From positions 62,001-126,000 of the forward strand of contig JAVBPO010000041.1 of NCBI GenBank assembly GCA_031549565.1: a stretch of DNA of 64,000 nt, read 5' to 3'. The notes below the pieces were generated by a model. That model was not told where the DNA came from. It did not search any database and worked only from the letters and a program-made list of their open reading frames with translations. Shown here piece by piece: positions 12,001 through 21,050 of the stretch (position 1 is its first letter; every line of letters starts with the position of its first letter). Origin of the DNA: JAVBSX01 sp031549565. GTDB taxonomy: Bacteria > Planctomycetota > Planctomycetia > Pirellulales > Thermoguttaceae. A program made the translations under genes and the position numbers.

Positions 12001-12922
12001 TACCAACCTTGATCCTGGGAGTGAATATCGTTTCGCCTACGCCATTGATAGCAACGGTTCAGCCACTGAACCGACTTCGCTAGAAACATTGGTCGAGACG
12101 ACGACTTCCGGGCCGACCTTCGCGGTGACCGACAAAACCTGGAATGGATCGGATTACAGCTTCACACTGACCGCAACGCCGGAAACGGAAGAAAATGCTG
12201 TTGAGATTTGGGCATGGGATGGCGCCGTTAATAATGATGACGGCTATGCTGATGCGGCTGCGGCTTTCACGGCATTTTCGGACTGGGTGACAGGCGGAAA
12301 GGACGGGTCGATAGGCGGTTGGGAATCAATTGGTGAAGATGGAATTGCAACCGAAACCGTTAAGTCAGGTCCTTGCTACTATGCCGCTGTTGAAACCACT
12401 GGAGTGGACACTTATAAGGTTTCCTCTGCTGGTCAAGGTGGAACACCGTCTTTGAAAGTCGATGTTACCGCCAAACCATCGCAAGCTGATGCGATCATCT
12501 GGACGGACACGGCAAAATGGACCGACGTGGATAAACGGAAAGAAACCGTCGGTGTTCCGGTGGGGATCACTTGGAGTAACGCCGTCGAAGGCATGACTTA
12601 CACAGTTGAGTATCTCAATGGTGGTGATGGAGCCGTTTGGACAGGTGCGACTATCAAGACGCTAACACCTGCCATTGCTCTGGGTGTTGCGACCGCAAAT
12701 GTGGTGTTCGACGAAGCAGGGACACTCGCAGTCAGGATCGTTGGAACGATGAAGCATCCCGTTGATGCTACGACCACGGTCAATGCGTATTCAGCTCCAA
12801 TCGATATTGTGGTCGAGGCTGCGTCTGTGGAAGAGTCCGGACGCCGCTCCCTCGCCCTTGACGGTTTCCAACTGTTCCAGTCGAACGCGGAGGGGACGGA
12901 GGTTCGGATTCAGATTGGGTAG
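1..12922 (+). CDS. Giant FN3-like repeat protein (5' end outside window)
   Basis: The reading frame is open from position 2 to the TAG at 12920-12922 with no start near the edge, so the gene begins upstream. At least 4,300 residues are visible. The sequence is rich in Thr, Ala, Val, Gly and Asp and poor in Cys. It alternates fibronectin-III-like beta-sandwich units (motifs such as VTLSW, TVSGLTNG and YLFRVV) with a second recurrent module carrying a Trp-Val then Gly-Trp signature (listed separately). Around 10.15-10.9 kb a different unit appears, with VTLKGVNDKP, typical of VCBS/cadherin-like repeats. The C-terminus ends in VRIQIG without a dockerin, sortase or PEP-CTERM signal. Adhesive or cell-surface use is the usual inference for such proteins. 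No enzymatic domain is visible. Confidence 0.9.
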   Translation, partial: GTLVKEVTQTAAEVANYQIIAITTNGNNSEASTTLKVTAPAAPRKAVAPSDVAASCTKAGVVTVTWAVAAEGAGTIAPAGYEVEYAFGTSPTDAPATGWTKVAAADVSFANKTATFDVPTTDIGTKTLWVRVTSTTTATNYSSDATNQTAVGVPDMKQGIESSWTFDDATSGTYASSFTANKFMTASTALDTYKFTGTGTPSAADVKALKDWVLAGTGDRPSTWAPVVYTSGTTVDFTVGFTASGGNVSYLAVETVDAAAKKFAFSEVATFGVTAQNVDDTAKGEAAAPANVTAAQKSAGNRILVVTWDGIDGTKDTASQYKITAKEGGDTATYVLSKAPTFAAGKWTAEITMQKSGTAYSISVTREYTVTETDPDTQAVTSEVTYTSIPGAAATTATTGVLTAGTPRLAPSYQTDAYTLTATAEVSGEGLAIYKFDGSEAPGVANFAALTDYVSGKATTLNGWTLVPSTGGIATGIAATATATYYAAVETVVGPTPGQDVAKASAAVKIISPTPASKPVVAAELQGVTNTPTYDIKVTIGTAGQAVKPKDTVYYYTGEITPAIYDAFAALIVDGTVNPEALPTGWAVLAANGVLPNIAPTTEALNYSFVVGTQDELSGKGAASVATSVTVPIKSTNKPLFGSTGNKSVTLKWTDTAAANATVYVSTDGTTWYEAVLSGSASKTGATVTGYKTDATTTADLVNGTAYTFCLKLSGDVPQVTEPSLPTTVGIPTDIDATDPVVSGTQPVYTTTITYTAPNDAAGITQLYAFQGTATPTNVANLITALKAATPGTDEWTPITATFTQNAGASAQPVSFVAVTTYSATDIVASATTEVTIPAAANMGLQIATAEAGSGKISVNWTAVAGTTYAVYFKAPSDPAWRPIAEGAITIVGNQGTATVSGLKNNVTYDFRVVSITPGAQQTDSPTKAISSTLSVPLGLAAAPTISLAANDTTPQQLDAKITAAKPGGRYSVDLIVDGQIVVSKSFTNTDLDNPQDLTITIKNGGNFDYTPTAGTSYTIKVTWVDDNANADPRSQTATSGAVVALAAAPTAPTTGAVTTGMSPNSSVVVNFTPTAAGNKYRVNVYSGGNLLGYTPFTPDQGKTNEQTIAAYTKADGSAQSLISSNTAYQFAVVQVTDAGVVMSLESDKTTAVTTPLTTPSLGFKPITNADWQKTTTGMYDVTLTWKTSKDATSYQIDKWDPAANTGAGGWVSVQNVPATTQTADVDASYVVQQASTVSAGTTVYYRITALLTGPPANSSAPSATGAPVANTTFSVTTPVAPRDVKSVTVTPATTSYTAYGLVTVNWTVTPDAAKIDPTKYDVKYAFGATAPATDAGWTMGKPDVTGTSTTFNVTIPTDGGSTQLWVQVVAKALDSDNASKTNYEVANALPGITVNDSAAKWTFTRQGSAVAGSFAASIDVKPFTAANSMRAYQYTGAVNDYATNLGLMETWVQGGATGTIPTGWELVTLAKDNATGVWSGDFDFDFVATGGSVHFVAVEGTTSPTYTVYTFPIVQATVTDVTKYASAPVVGTAVSGRTVTLSWTQWQETDTTDSYVVKVLKGAADTSISVTPVLNGTAKTWSAEITLPESDTTYTFNVERTVTKTVTVNTDTTVTKYVSVTGTASAKTGTPTGLKPTAAVEFVPGVNTDPGTYKITATLNTAPDNTDTVELYKYDASGAAPADTTSVAKLVEALQAGTTIPTGWAKVSSNVDTVSPADNAVYYVAVEFPKDFLKDEDQPTASDLVTIVSLAEADNLAVSTKLTGFDTNGYTYDLGVTFDPGIGVGPTDTVYYFKGEMELSDYDVLEALIIAGEIDPKDLEDAGWAILEADEGAYVLTTEATTAATKYSFVVGTVDESGVGVASAEETVALPKLITAHVPEVDSTGDKSVVLKWDDTSTAYNATTVYVAKLGDDGVTWGNWAPATVTGGTPSNDGATVTGLENGKTYRFCLKLTKTADGTLEVTDPSDEFVVGVVNDLEAGTPVVSSTAPVYETTVTFTPTTGATSTTLYAFVGTLGNGETAPTTTPTSKAADWVVVPNASGKYVYAPDSATAVKTWFITGTVYGTSAAVYSPLSTEVNIPARNAFTVTKTTADAGSGSITVSWTNVASTTYKVYYKTSAATSWTEATSGVGAGTATVSGLTNGEAYLFRVVATPASGPSTISNELPVTLLTLAPVVELASNLATPQQIDGKIEDAIANGKYQVKIYEGLVEKHTGYVTNGAEAGDLDFTIKNATASNVIINFTPEAGKSYTFEVALVVGNDNDPRSLVYESTPILALGAAPTISVAPAQQINGDVTLTVALKEAADYVVMIGSDTVGIPVTSSASGVITIGASVLSTKGITLAAGDELYIFAATTLTRTSVNSASVRIDLLDPPAEFDDQTITTDSVTLEFPAGLDGDTVTLFWWDATEGSGGVANGWTKVTTNAGGTGVPTATSVGPYVAATGLAIEVTNLTAGTAYTFAYAIDSDGSASTPTSVQTVVTTEAAGPSVTVDNKAWDGADYSFKVKATAVDTTNGTVELWKLDSTTIDAGGGKTYLNAAAAFKALTDWVDANKLPATPLPTGWSAVGTAGTTTEVTVTGVENNVFYYAAVETIVDGDNTSYKVSAAGANNGPTVAITVPATPTQITRSDSVLTATVDNAVTLTWNHRTGMTYVVEYSNDNWETTLKVEDISGGTADVTFAATGTYKVKITGAMTDGATSTAIKVYSTEGNIIVSAVPVAPSVAVTAETFNGDTSKFESKVSYTTTTGTTLYVYEKADGIPADAQSGNPLVDDSIAWLVAQVKAGTAIPANSGWKLVTTADGTNDDTGKQVATYASDVAGDVFFVSVTKDVNSVTVPSAAQTLTIPAIMASTATVTAAVGNGKATLTYSAILSGTTRVVQQSEDGGAWTAATETGDADGAVVTGLENGKEYKFRVVYKDGDGNWFQTADTDTVTPSSYAVTDKVWTMTNTNEATFSFKITGDPKEAENTWTLLELDSTYEGEDDVQANLITWLAGSSFDAAPDGWKFGPALSSNIATVSHPTLSANVDATYVLVELTSTGTLVGSQQFKVEATYAALAKPAVTASENTATGMTFSWDPVTGATGYLVDVDGVVQTLGAGATSIVLTNLTPNTEHAVTVTAIKDGDVKTISQAGDEVKKTTLLAKPEGKASLTAGDANVITLTMPQIGSDNIGSHYAVYVVGELGDTKLTETTNYTIDTASGVKIVLGDGTTWPAGTSSFYVVYMSDGTTETNRTEAVSVTTLKSKDVPGNLVFGDSQTYVDGLDTKANLTFSWDAPVEGSGPFTYTIWYAVKPDDSSVDWEAENDTIMTFVTEEGVTTAEITGLDAGKEYVFIVSAVETPETGDSFDDSEWSAEATFKTAPALVVGSVGSVTIGDEADDVTTTIRDASSYNVVGLGLDVDGSTLGVTPQEQGFAKMGALSDGATELDKWLRANLGAVETELVDAWTIQKADGDIVLTFAGSGLDEGDFDFLPAGTDATIRFNVLLQDAAGNKFTQKVTVTLKGVNDKPLVKKTYEDTAYVEVGKTLKVSDLQVAGPALTFGSVTVPSAAIKTIEGDNKGIAGVTDTVFTLDGTKVVITLNDDGVITINADGTIDVAKPAAGNVAFKATLKDSTTGTYPCDVTIKFENLAKVTNLAAATKVATGSPVYETELTFTAPQEGVTKLYYFKGNLENGKTTPETTPKSTPTDWQEVTKSNEKYVYTTDSVAGGNVWFLCETAYTIGSDTVKVYSALVEEEIPEGDTSLLLEGVTGANEGEITVSWTPVSGAENEVVYISMDGGQAWVSAEDMELESKEDGTTFDQLEDGKVYLFRVVSTDDQGVSTISNEARVALLTTAPATTVAASETKAKTFTVDFGTNNAPAATDFYVVKFGTDEFTITGEATKTSWEFTLKAETTLTQNVTVTKVDNLTDKTPVSQTYTTPAAVTLLREAADKSLITDTGVTLTVPTGQAAGTATLFWWDESEGGSGDWVEVDATGAIGIPLVSELFDGVYDGNTPLVIAVTNLDPGSEYRFAYAIDSNGSATEPTSLETLVETTTSGPTFAVTDKTWNGSDYSFTLTATPETEENAVEIWAWDGAVNNDDGYADAAAAFTAFSDWVTGGKDGSIGGWESIGEDGIATETVKSGPCYYAAVETTGVDTYKVSSAGQGGTPSLKVDVTAKPSQADAIIWTDTAKWTDVDKRKETVGVPVGITWSNAVEGMTYTVEYLNGGDGAVWTGATIKTLTPAIALGVATANVVFDEAGTLAVRIVGTMKHPVDATTTVNAYSAPIDIVVEAASVEESGRRSLALDGFQLFQSNAEGTEVRIQIG
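571..12400 (+). repeat. Thirteen copies of a W-V/G-W module inside the giant protein
   Basis: Each copy opens with an aromatic strand like LYAFQGT or VYYYTGE. It continues with a short helix-like stretch ending in ALxxWVxxG, then (P)TGWxxV, and closes with YYAAVET or a variant. Openings are near 571, 1288, 1659, 2298, 4292, 5012, 5371, 6022, 7557, 8249, 8917, 10985 and 12204. Two further aromatic units reading TLFWWD lie at about 7206 and 11859. FN3-like units are interspersed. I do not recognise this module as a named domain. Confidence 0.75.
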
Positions 12923-12931
12923 TGGCACCTC

Positions 12932-13025
12932 AAAGAGCCGGGGATGGAGCGTAGCGTAATCCCCGGGGTGGTGTTGATTCGAGAGTTTGCCCGGGGATTG
13001 CGCTTCGCTGCATCCCCGGCTCTTT
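12932..13025. repeat. Long imperfect palindrome after the giant gene
   Basis: The left arm starts at 12932 (AAAGAGCCGGGGATG) and the right arm ends at 13025 (CATCCCCGGCTCTTT). The arms match over about 34 nt with a few mismatches, around a loop of some 20 nt. A T-run follows on the plus strand, so it can act as a terminator for the giant gene. The arms are much longer than a normal terminator stem and part of one recurs at 13142. Confidence 0.75.
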
Positions 13026-13141
13026 TTGTGGGGGGTGAAATGTCGTCTTTCGAAATTGTGCTTTCGCAATGGGTTGCATTGCACGCATGGTCGACTCGAA
13101 GACCTTACTTCGTGCGCGGCTCTGATTCGAAAGTGGGGGGC

Positions 13142-13159
13142 TTTGCCCGGGGATTGCGC
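13142..13159. repeat. Partial second copy of the palindrome arm
   Basis: The 18 bases TTTGCCCGGGGATTGCGC at 13142-13159 repeat exactly those at 12986-13003, in the same orientation. The copy lies just past the stop of the toxin gene. It looks like a remnant of the same palindromic element. Confidence 0.7.
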
Positions 13160-13173
13160 GGTGCTGCCGTAAA

Positions 13174-13575
13174 CTACAACCAATTGGCGACATCCAACCC
13201 GTTGATTCTGGAAAAATGCGATATGTTGTTCGTGATCAACTGCATATTGTTTGCAATTGCCGTCCCGGCAATGAGCGTGTCCGGATGGCCGATTTCGAGT
13301 CGTGCGGCACGAAGCGTCGCTTGAATATTCGCCGAAATATTCGCCGATTGAATGGTTAATGGTACAACATTATTGTTTTCCACGAAAAGTAAAAACCGAT
13401 CCAATTGCTTCCTGGCATCCTTGTACAGAAGACCGTTCAGGATTTCGTAGTAAGTAATAATGCTGATATTGAGAAATTCATGTTCTCGAACATAATCCCG
13501 TATTTTCGCAATGAGCAAAGTGTTTCCTTTCAGGAAATGGGAAACGATATCCGTATCCAAGAGCGCTCTTTTCAC
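13174..13575 (-). CDS. vapC: VapC-type PIN-domain toxin (probable RNase)
   Basis: This is a 133-residue PIN-domain protein of normal VapC length. The acidic residues expected for Mg-dependent RNA cleavage are visible: Asp7 and Asp9 in LLDTDIV, Glu44 in TYYEILNG, and Asp99 in GHPDTLIAG. A GTG start at 13575 is chosen because the family begins right there and because it overlaps the stop of the upstream gene as GTGA, the usual translational coupling of toxin-antitoxin pairs. The frame is open further upstream, but that stretch has no homologous look. VapC toxins cut tRNA or rRNA and are neutralised by the partner protein. The specific RNA target cannot be told from sequence. Confidence 0.85.
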   Translation of the reverse strand: MKRALLDTDIVSHFLKGNTLLIAKIRDYVREHEFLNISIITYYEILNGLLYKDARKQLDRFLLFVENNNVVPLTIQSANISANIQATLRAARLEIGHPDTLIAGTAIANNMQLITNNISHFSRINGLDVANWL

Positions 13576-13808
13576 GGTTTTTCCTTTCTCTGAAACAACG
13601 TTTGACGCACCTGATGCGTGAGCTGCACGAATTCTCCGAAATCGTCGTCGGACATGTCGCTGAAGCATCCGGCGAATCGCAGGATGCCACGCGGATCTTC
13701 CCCCACGGGCGATGATGGTATCAACGACTGAAGAAAAACGTCCACTTCGTCCCAGCGTTCGGGGGGAACGTTTTTCATTCGCTCGACGATGGAATCGAAT
13801 GTCATCAT
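13572..13808 (-). CDS. Small antitoxin partner of the PIN toxin
   Basis: This protein of 77 or 78 residues lies immediately upstream of the PIN-domain gene and overlaps it by four bases (GTGA). Its N-terminus (FDSIVERMKNVPPERWDEV) resembles the small DUF2281-like antitoxins paired with VapC, in which a helical PPE-type segment precedes a toxin-binding tail. A clear SD (GGAGG, 13818-13814) precedes two adjacent ATGs at 13808 and 13805, and either could be used. It starts 11 nt after the secA stop, so it may be co-transcribed with secA. Antitoxin identity is inferred mainly from position and size. Confidence 0.7.
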   Translation of the reverse strand: MMTFDSIVERMKNVPPERWDEVDVFLQSLIPSSPVGEDPRGILRFAGCFSDMSDDDFGEFVQLTHQVRQTLFQRKEKP

Positions 13809-13819
13809 AATAACCTCCG

Positions 13820-17611
<3,792 letters not shown>

Positions 17612-17762
17612 GGACAAGGGGAAGAATGGGGAAAAACTGCGCAAAAAACCGGAATTTCATTCTATCCCATACAATCGAACGGTCAAGACGCACAGGGCGG
17701 CAGAGACGCCGCCAAAATGGGGTGCGAGTCGCACTGGCACTGCCGCTCGGATAGTTTACCGA

Positions 17763-18614
17763 CTATCTGGAAGGTTGGAACGGCAAAACGGTTCGGCGCG
17801 GTGAAGACGTTTGTCCGGTGTACGGGGCGGACGGTTCGGACGATGTCGGAGAAACCGCCGAGGTGGTTCCCGCCTTCTCCTGGAGAGAAGAGGAGGGCAA
17901 GGTCGTCTTCGATTCGATGTCTTTGAGCGACAAAACGCTGGAAATTTCACTCTTCACTCGATCAATCCCCTCCTTGATCTGCTCGGAAAACTTGCCGGTT
18001 TCCCGAGCTTTGATGTCGTCGTAGACTTCTTCCGCCAAATGACGCAACGAACCGGTTCCAAGGTCATCCAGTGGAATTCCGTCGGGACCGAATTTTTCAT
18101 CGAGCGATTCGCGGAATCCTTCGAGGTTTTTCGTCAACACGACATTGACGTCTTCCGGGATCAATACGGTCACTCGCTCGATTCCGTAAGCAAAGTATTT
18201 CCCGCTGACCGAACCGAGTACGAAATTTCGCGACGACGGTGAAAAGACGACGAGAAAAAAGGTCAAAATCGAGCAGAGCAGGATCCCTTTGGCCAAGCCG
18301 AGTACCGCTCCGAGCGAACGGTCCGCCGTTTTCAAACGGATCATTTTGAGGAGATCTTCAAGCAATCCCCGGATGAGCCAAATCGCGATGGAACTGGCGA
18401 CGAACAGCACGAGCATCGCAATGAGCTTGTTCCACGGCGGATCGTCGGACACCATCGGCGCGACGATCGGACTGAATTTCACGGCAATGATCCAACTGAC
18501 CACGACCGAAGCGATCGACGCGACTTGGGCGACCACTCCCCGCATCAAACCGCGCACGGTCAACCACCCGATCAGGATCAGAGCGATGATGTCAAATACA
18601 GTGGAAGGGGGCAT
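17763..18614 (-). CDS. CvpA-family inner-membrane protein
   Basis: This 283-residue protein has four hydrophobic segments in the first 130 residues. It opens with VFDIIALILIGWLTVRGLMRG, the typical start of CvpA (colicin V production) proteins. The second half is hydrophilic with a Ser/Thr/Pro-rich tail, longer than in E. coli CvpA. It begins three bases after the stop of the upstream gene and points toward secA, so it probably belongs to that transcription unit. CvpA relatives are linked to envelope integrity in other bacteria. Its role here is unknown. Confidence 0.85.
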   Translation of the reverse strand: MPPSTVFDIIALILIGWLTVRGLMRGVVAQVASIASVVVSWIIAVKFSPIVAPMVSDDPPWNKLIAMLVLFVASSIAIWLIRGLLEDLLKMIRLKTADRSLGAVLGLAKGILLCSILTFFLVVFSPSSRNFVLGSVSGKYFAYGIERVTVLIPEDVNVVLTKNLEGFRESLDEKFGPDGIPLDDLGTGSLRHLAEEVYDDIKARETGKFSEQIKEGIDRVKSEISSVLSLKDIESKTTLPSSSLQEKAGTTSAVSPTSSEPSAPYTGQTSSPRRTVLPFQPSR

Positions 18615-18617
18615 AAT

Positions 18618-20651
18618 TTACTGTTTCTTACACTCGACGAACAACAACACATGTCCCCGTGCGGCGGGGCTGCCGGATATCTTGCGGGAGATTTCCGGGA
18701 TCAGCTTTCCCGCATCATTATATTGAGCCGCTGCCGGAACCGGAATGGTCCCAAGACTCAAAAGGAGCACTTTATCCTTCGGCCAACGGATTTGTTCGTC
18801 CAAGTGAAAATGGGAAACCTGCGGCGATTCCACCGTAACCCTCTGCCGGGACGTCGCACGACTCGGGACATTGATGGGAACCGCATGCATTTTTTCAACC
18901 TGCATGGAATCGCATTTGACCAATATGTCCGCCGAGACGCCGTCGATACCCGTCAGCGGAATCAGGGACATTTCGTACCCTTCCTTGATCACGGCCATTT
19001 CCGACGAATAGCCGGGCCAAACGTCGTCTTTGGGCTGAACGGCCGACGTGTAGTTTTTCGGAACACTCGAGGAAACGACGTACTGCCGCCCGCTTTTAAT
19101 CGCGAACTGCGGCGAGCAAAGTTCTTTGTAGTCCGAACGCCGAGCCAATTCCGGAATCATTCGGGCGTAATCTTCCTTGGCGATCAGCCAGCCCTGTACT
19201 CCCTGCGTGTCGATCCGAATCGGTTTTAGGGTTGCGTGAAATTGCGTCAACCAGTTCGGACCGTTCAGCGACGCGATCCGGAACATGTATCCGTCGTCTT
19301 CGGCTTGTGGATTAACGAACCGGTCGACGATAGCCGCGATTTCCTCCTGCGTTTGCGGGGTGTGGTAAACGTAAAGCGTGTCGCTGGTTGCGTTGAGCAG
19401 TCCGAACGGCTCGGTGTGCCAAAATTCTTCCCCGGTCTGCCGCAGGATCCATTTGATCAACGTTTGTTCCGGGAACGAGCCGGGCGGAGTACCGGGCGCT
19501 TTCGTGTACGGCGTAATATCGTAGGGACACCATAACTGTCCGTCCGCATTCGGCAGTGCCCGGGATTCTTGGCGGATTTTCGCAAACCTCGGTTGATATT
19601 CCTTGCGAGCAACCGGCGGCGTTTCATGAATCGGCGCCGGTTGCGGGCTGGGAGAACGCTCCGTTTTATCGAAATCGGCGGGGGCTAAATGGTCGGGGTT
19701 CAGCGTCGGTTCTTCGATTGCTCCCGGAAGCGATTGGGTCGTGTATTTCCCTCCGGCGACCGCGAACTGTGCCGCGGCTGGGGGGATCATGTGCGGTTTC
19801 GGAGTGTTGATATCGTCTTTGTCGATCGGATGAACCGTGTCCGGGTTCGGATCGTGATTGGCGATTCGCGCCGAAAGTCTCCGCGGCGTCGGGCTGTTGA
19901 CGGTACTGTTGGAATCCGCGGGATTATGCCGGTTCAGCGCCGAACGATCGACGACGGGAGCGGCTTGTGTCGGCTGGGCGGGAACGACCGGTTCGAGTTC
20001 AGTAACGGCCGTTTTTTCCCCATCGTCCTCTTCTTCCTCTTCCGGGACGTCCAACGAAAGATCGCCGACAGCGGTTGCGGCGTTTTGCTGCGGCTCCGGT
20101 TGAGCAAGCAATTGTTCCGAATCGTCGAAACCGTCTTCCAGGTCGGCTATGGTTGAGAATTCTTCGAGTTCGCCCATGCCCGTCGCAGATGCGGTTGCCG
20201 GAACGCCCGTCGCTGCCGAGGGGGACGACTTGCCCGCCGCTGGCGGCGAGGCTAACGGTGGTTCCGATGCGGTCAGCGGTGCGGCTGCGAACATGTCGAG
20301 CTGGTTCGGGTCGAAGTCCGTAAAACCGTCGTCGACTTTCTTGGTGACGTGCGGTTTAACCGTGTTCGAATCGCTCGGAAGCGCTTCGTGAACCGGGTTT
20401 TCGAGTTCGATTTCGTCGGCTTCCGCGACCTGCGTTGGAGTCAACCAGCCGAGCGAGTAGGGAATTGCGACCGAAACCAGCGCGAGAACCAGTACTCCGG
20501 TCCCGAGGAGCGTGGTTTTATTGAGGAAAACGGACGACCGTTCCGCGGCGTTCTCTGATTCGAACCTCTCGGGCGATTGCGAATCACGGACCGTCGGATT
20601 GGGGGACAGCCCAAGGTTCTTCTGGGGTAATAAATCGTTTTTCTTGCTCAT
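18618..20651 (-). CDS. Membrane-anchored protein with secretin-like segment
   Basis: This 677-residue protein has a charged N-terminus of about 45 residues, one transmembrane helix (roughly 47-70), then an acidic, Pro/Ser/Ala-rich low-complexity region to about residue 350. The C-terminal 300 residues look folded. A stretch reading FGLLNATSDTLYVYHTPQTQ followed by EEIAAIVDRF resembles the small N-domains of secretins (DTLVV..TP..HEQI), an inference from pattern only. No pore-forming secretin domain follows. It is followed closely by the CvpA-family gene. A periplasmic scaffold role is plausible but not demonstrated. Confidence 0.8.
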   Translation of the reverse strand: MSKKNDLLPQKNLGLSPNPTVRDSQSPERFESENAAERSSVFLNKTTLLGTGVLVLALVSVAIPYSLGWLTPTQVAEADEIELENPVHEALPSDSNTVKPHVTKKVDDGFTDFDPNQLDMFAAAPLTASEPPLASPPAAGKSSPSAATGVPATASATGMGELEEFSTIADLEDGFDDSEQLLAQPEPQQNAATAVGDLSLDVPEEEEEDDGEKTAVTELEPVVPAQPTQAAPVVDRSALNRHNPADSNSTVNSPTPRRLSARIANHDPNPDTVHPIDKDDINTPKPHMIPPAAAQFAVAGGKYTTQSLPGAIEEPTLNPDHLAPADFDKTERSPSPQPAPIHETPPVARKEYQPRFAKIRQESRALPNADGQLWCPYDITPYTKAPGTPPGSFPEQTLIKWILRQTGEEFWHTEPFGLLNATSDTLYVYHTPQTQEEIAAIVDRFVNPQAEDDGYMFRIASLNGPNWLTQFHATLKPIRIDTQGVQGWLIAKEDYARMIPELARRSDYKELCSPQFAIKSGRQYVVSSSVPKNYTSAVQPKDDVWPGYSSEMAVIKEGYEMSLIPLTGIDGVSADILVKCDSMQVEKMHAVPINVPSRATSRQRVTVESPQVSHFHLDEQIRWPKDKVLLLSLGTIPVPAAAQYNDAGKLIPEISRKISGSPAARGHVLLFVECKKQ

Positions 20652-20752
20652 CGAAGTCCTTCCATGGAAAAAAGCAGGATCAGGGCGGATCGTACCATAT
20701 TTCGCCCAACCGAATCAAGAGGGAAAATCCCCCCCCTCCCCCTCCCCCTCCT

Positions 20753-20867
20753 CCGTTAGCGCCGGGGCTTGCCCCGGGCTGGGCAGCGAGGACGACTTCA
20801 CTTGGGGGCGTTTAGTGGGACTAAACATTTCACATCACAAACGCGGGGCAAGCCCCGCCGCTAACGG
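20753..20867. repeat. Palindromic element between divergent genes
   Basis: The left arm is at 20753-20776 and the right arm at 20844-20867. The 24-nt arms are complementary with one mismatch and begin CCGTTAGCG. Inside lies a smaller perfect hairpin (GTTTAGT, GGG, ACTAAAC) near 20809-20825. Both flanking genes start away from it, so it is not their terminator. No clear target duplication flanks it. Confidence 0.8.
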
Positions 20868-20973
20868 GGCATTTTCCAAATAAACGCAAAATCAAGCCAA
20901 TTTTACCACTATTCTGTCGGGAAACTTGAAAATTTTTAAATCATTCACTGGGTTTCTTTCGTCTTCTCCGTTG

Positions 20974-20979
20974 TATACT
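20974..20979 (+). promoter_or_regulatory. Possible -10 box for the large secreted-protein genes
   Basis: TATACT lies about 70 nt before the start codon at 21051, in the context TTGTATACTATAGGG. No convincing -35 hexamer stands at the usual distance. The same TATACTAT core is seen before greA and before the TerC-family gene, which supports it. Confidence 0.4.
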
Positions 20980-21050
20980 ATAGGGAACATAAAGAATGTT
21001 TACCGCTCTTGCTCTTTTTTGAAAAAATTCCTGTTGAGAGGACCTTCGCG

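Larger units (their letters stand above)
20652..21050. other. Divergent intergenic region
   Basis: This 399-bp gap separates a leftward gene from a rightward gene. It holds a C-rich tract with CCCCCT repeats (20729-20752), a palindromic element (20753-20867) and an AT-rich stretch with a likely -10 box near 20974. I see no gene in it. Confidence 0.8.

Noticed and set aside
12944..13324. 126-codon plus-strand frame after the giant gene
   Set aside because: It runs through the palindrome and opposite the toxin gene; no protein features.
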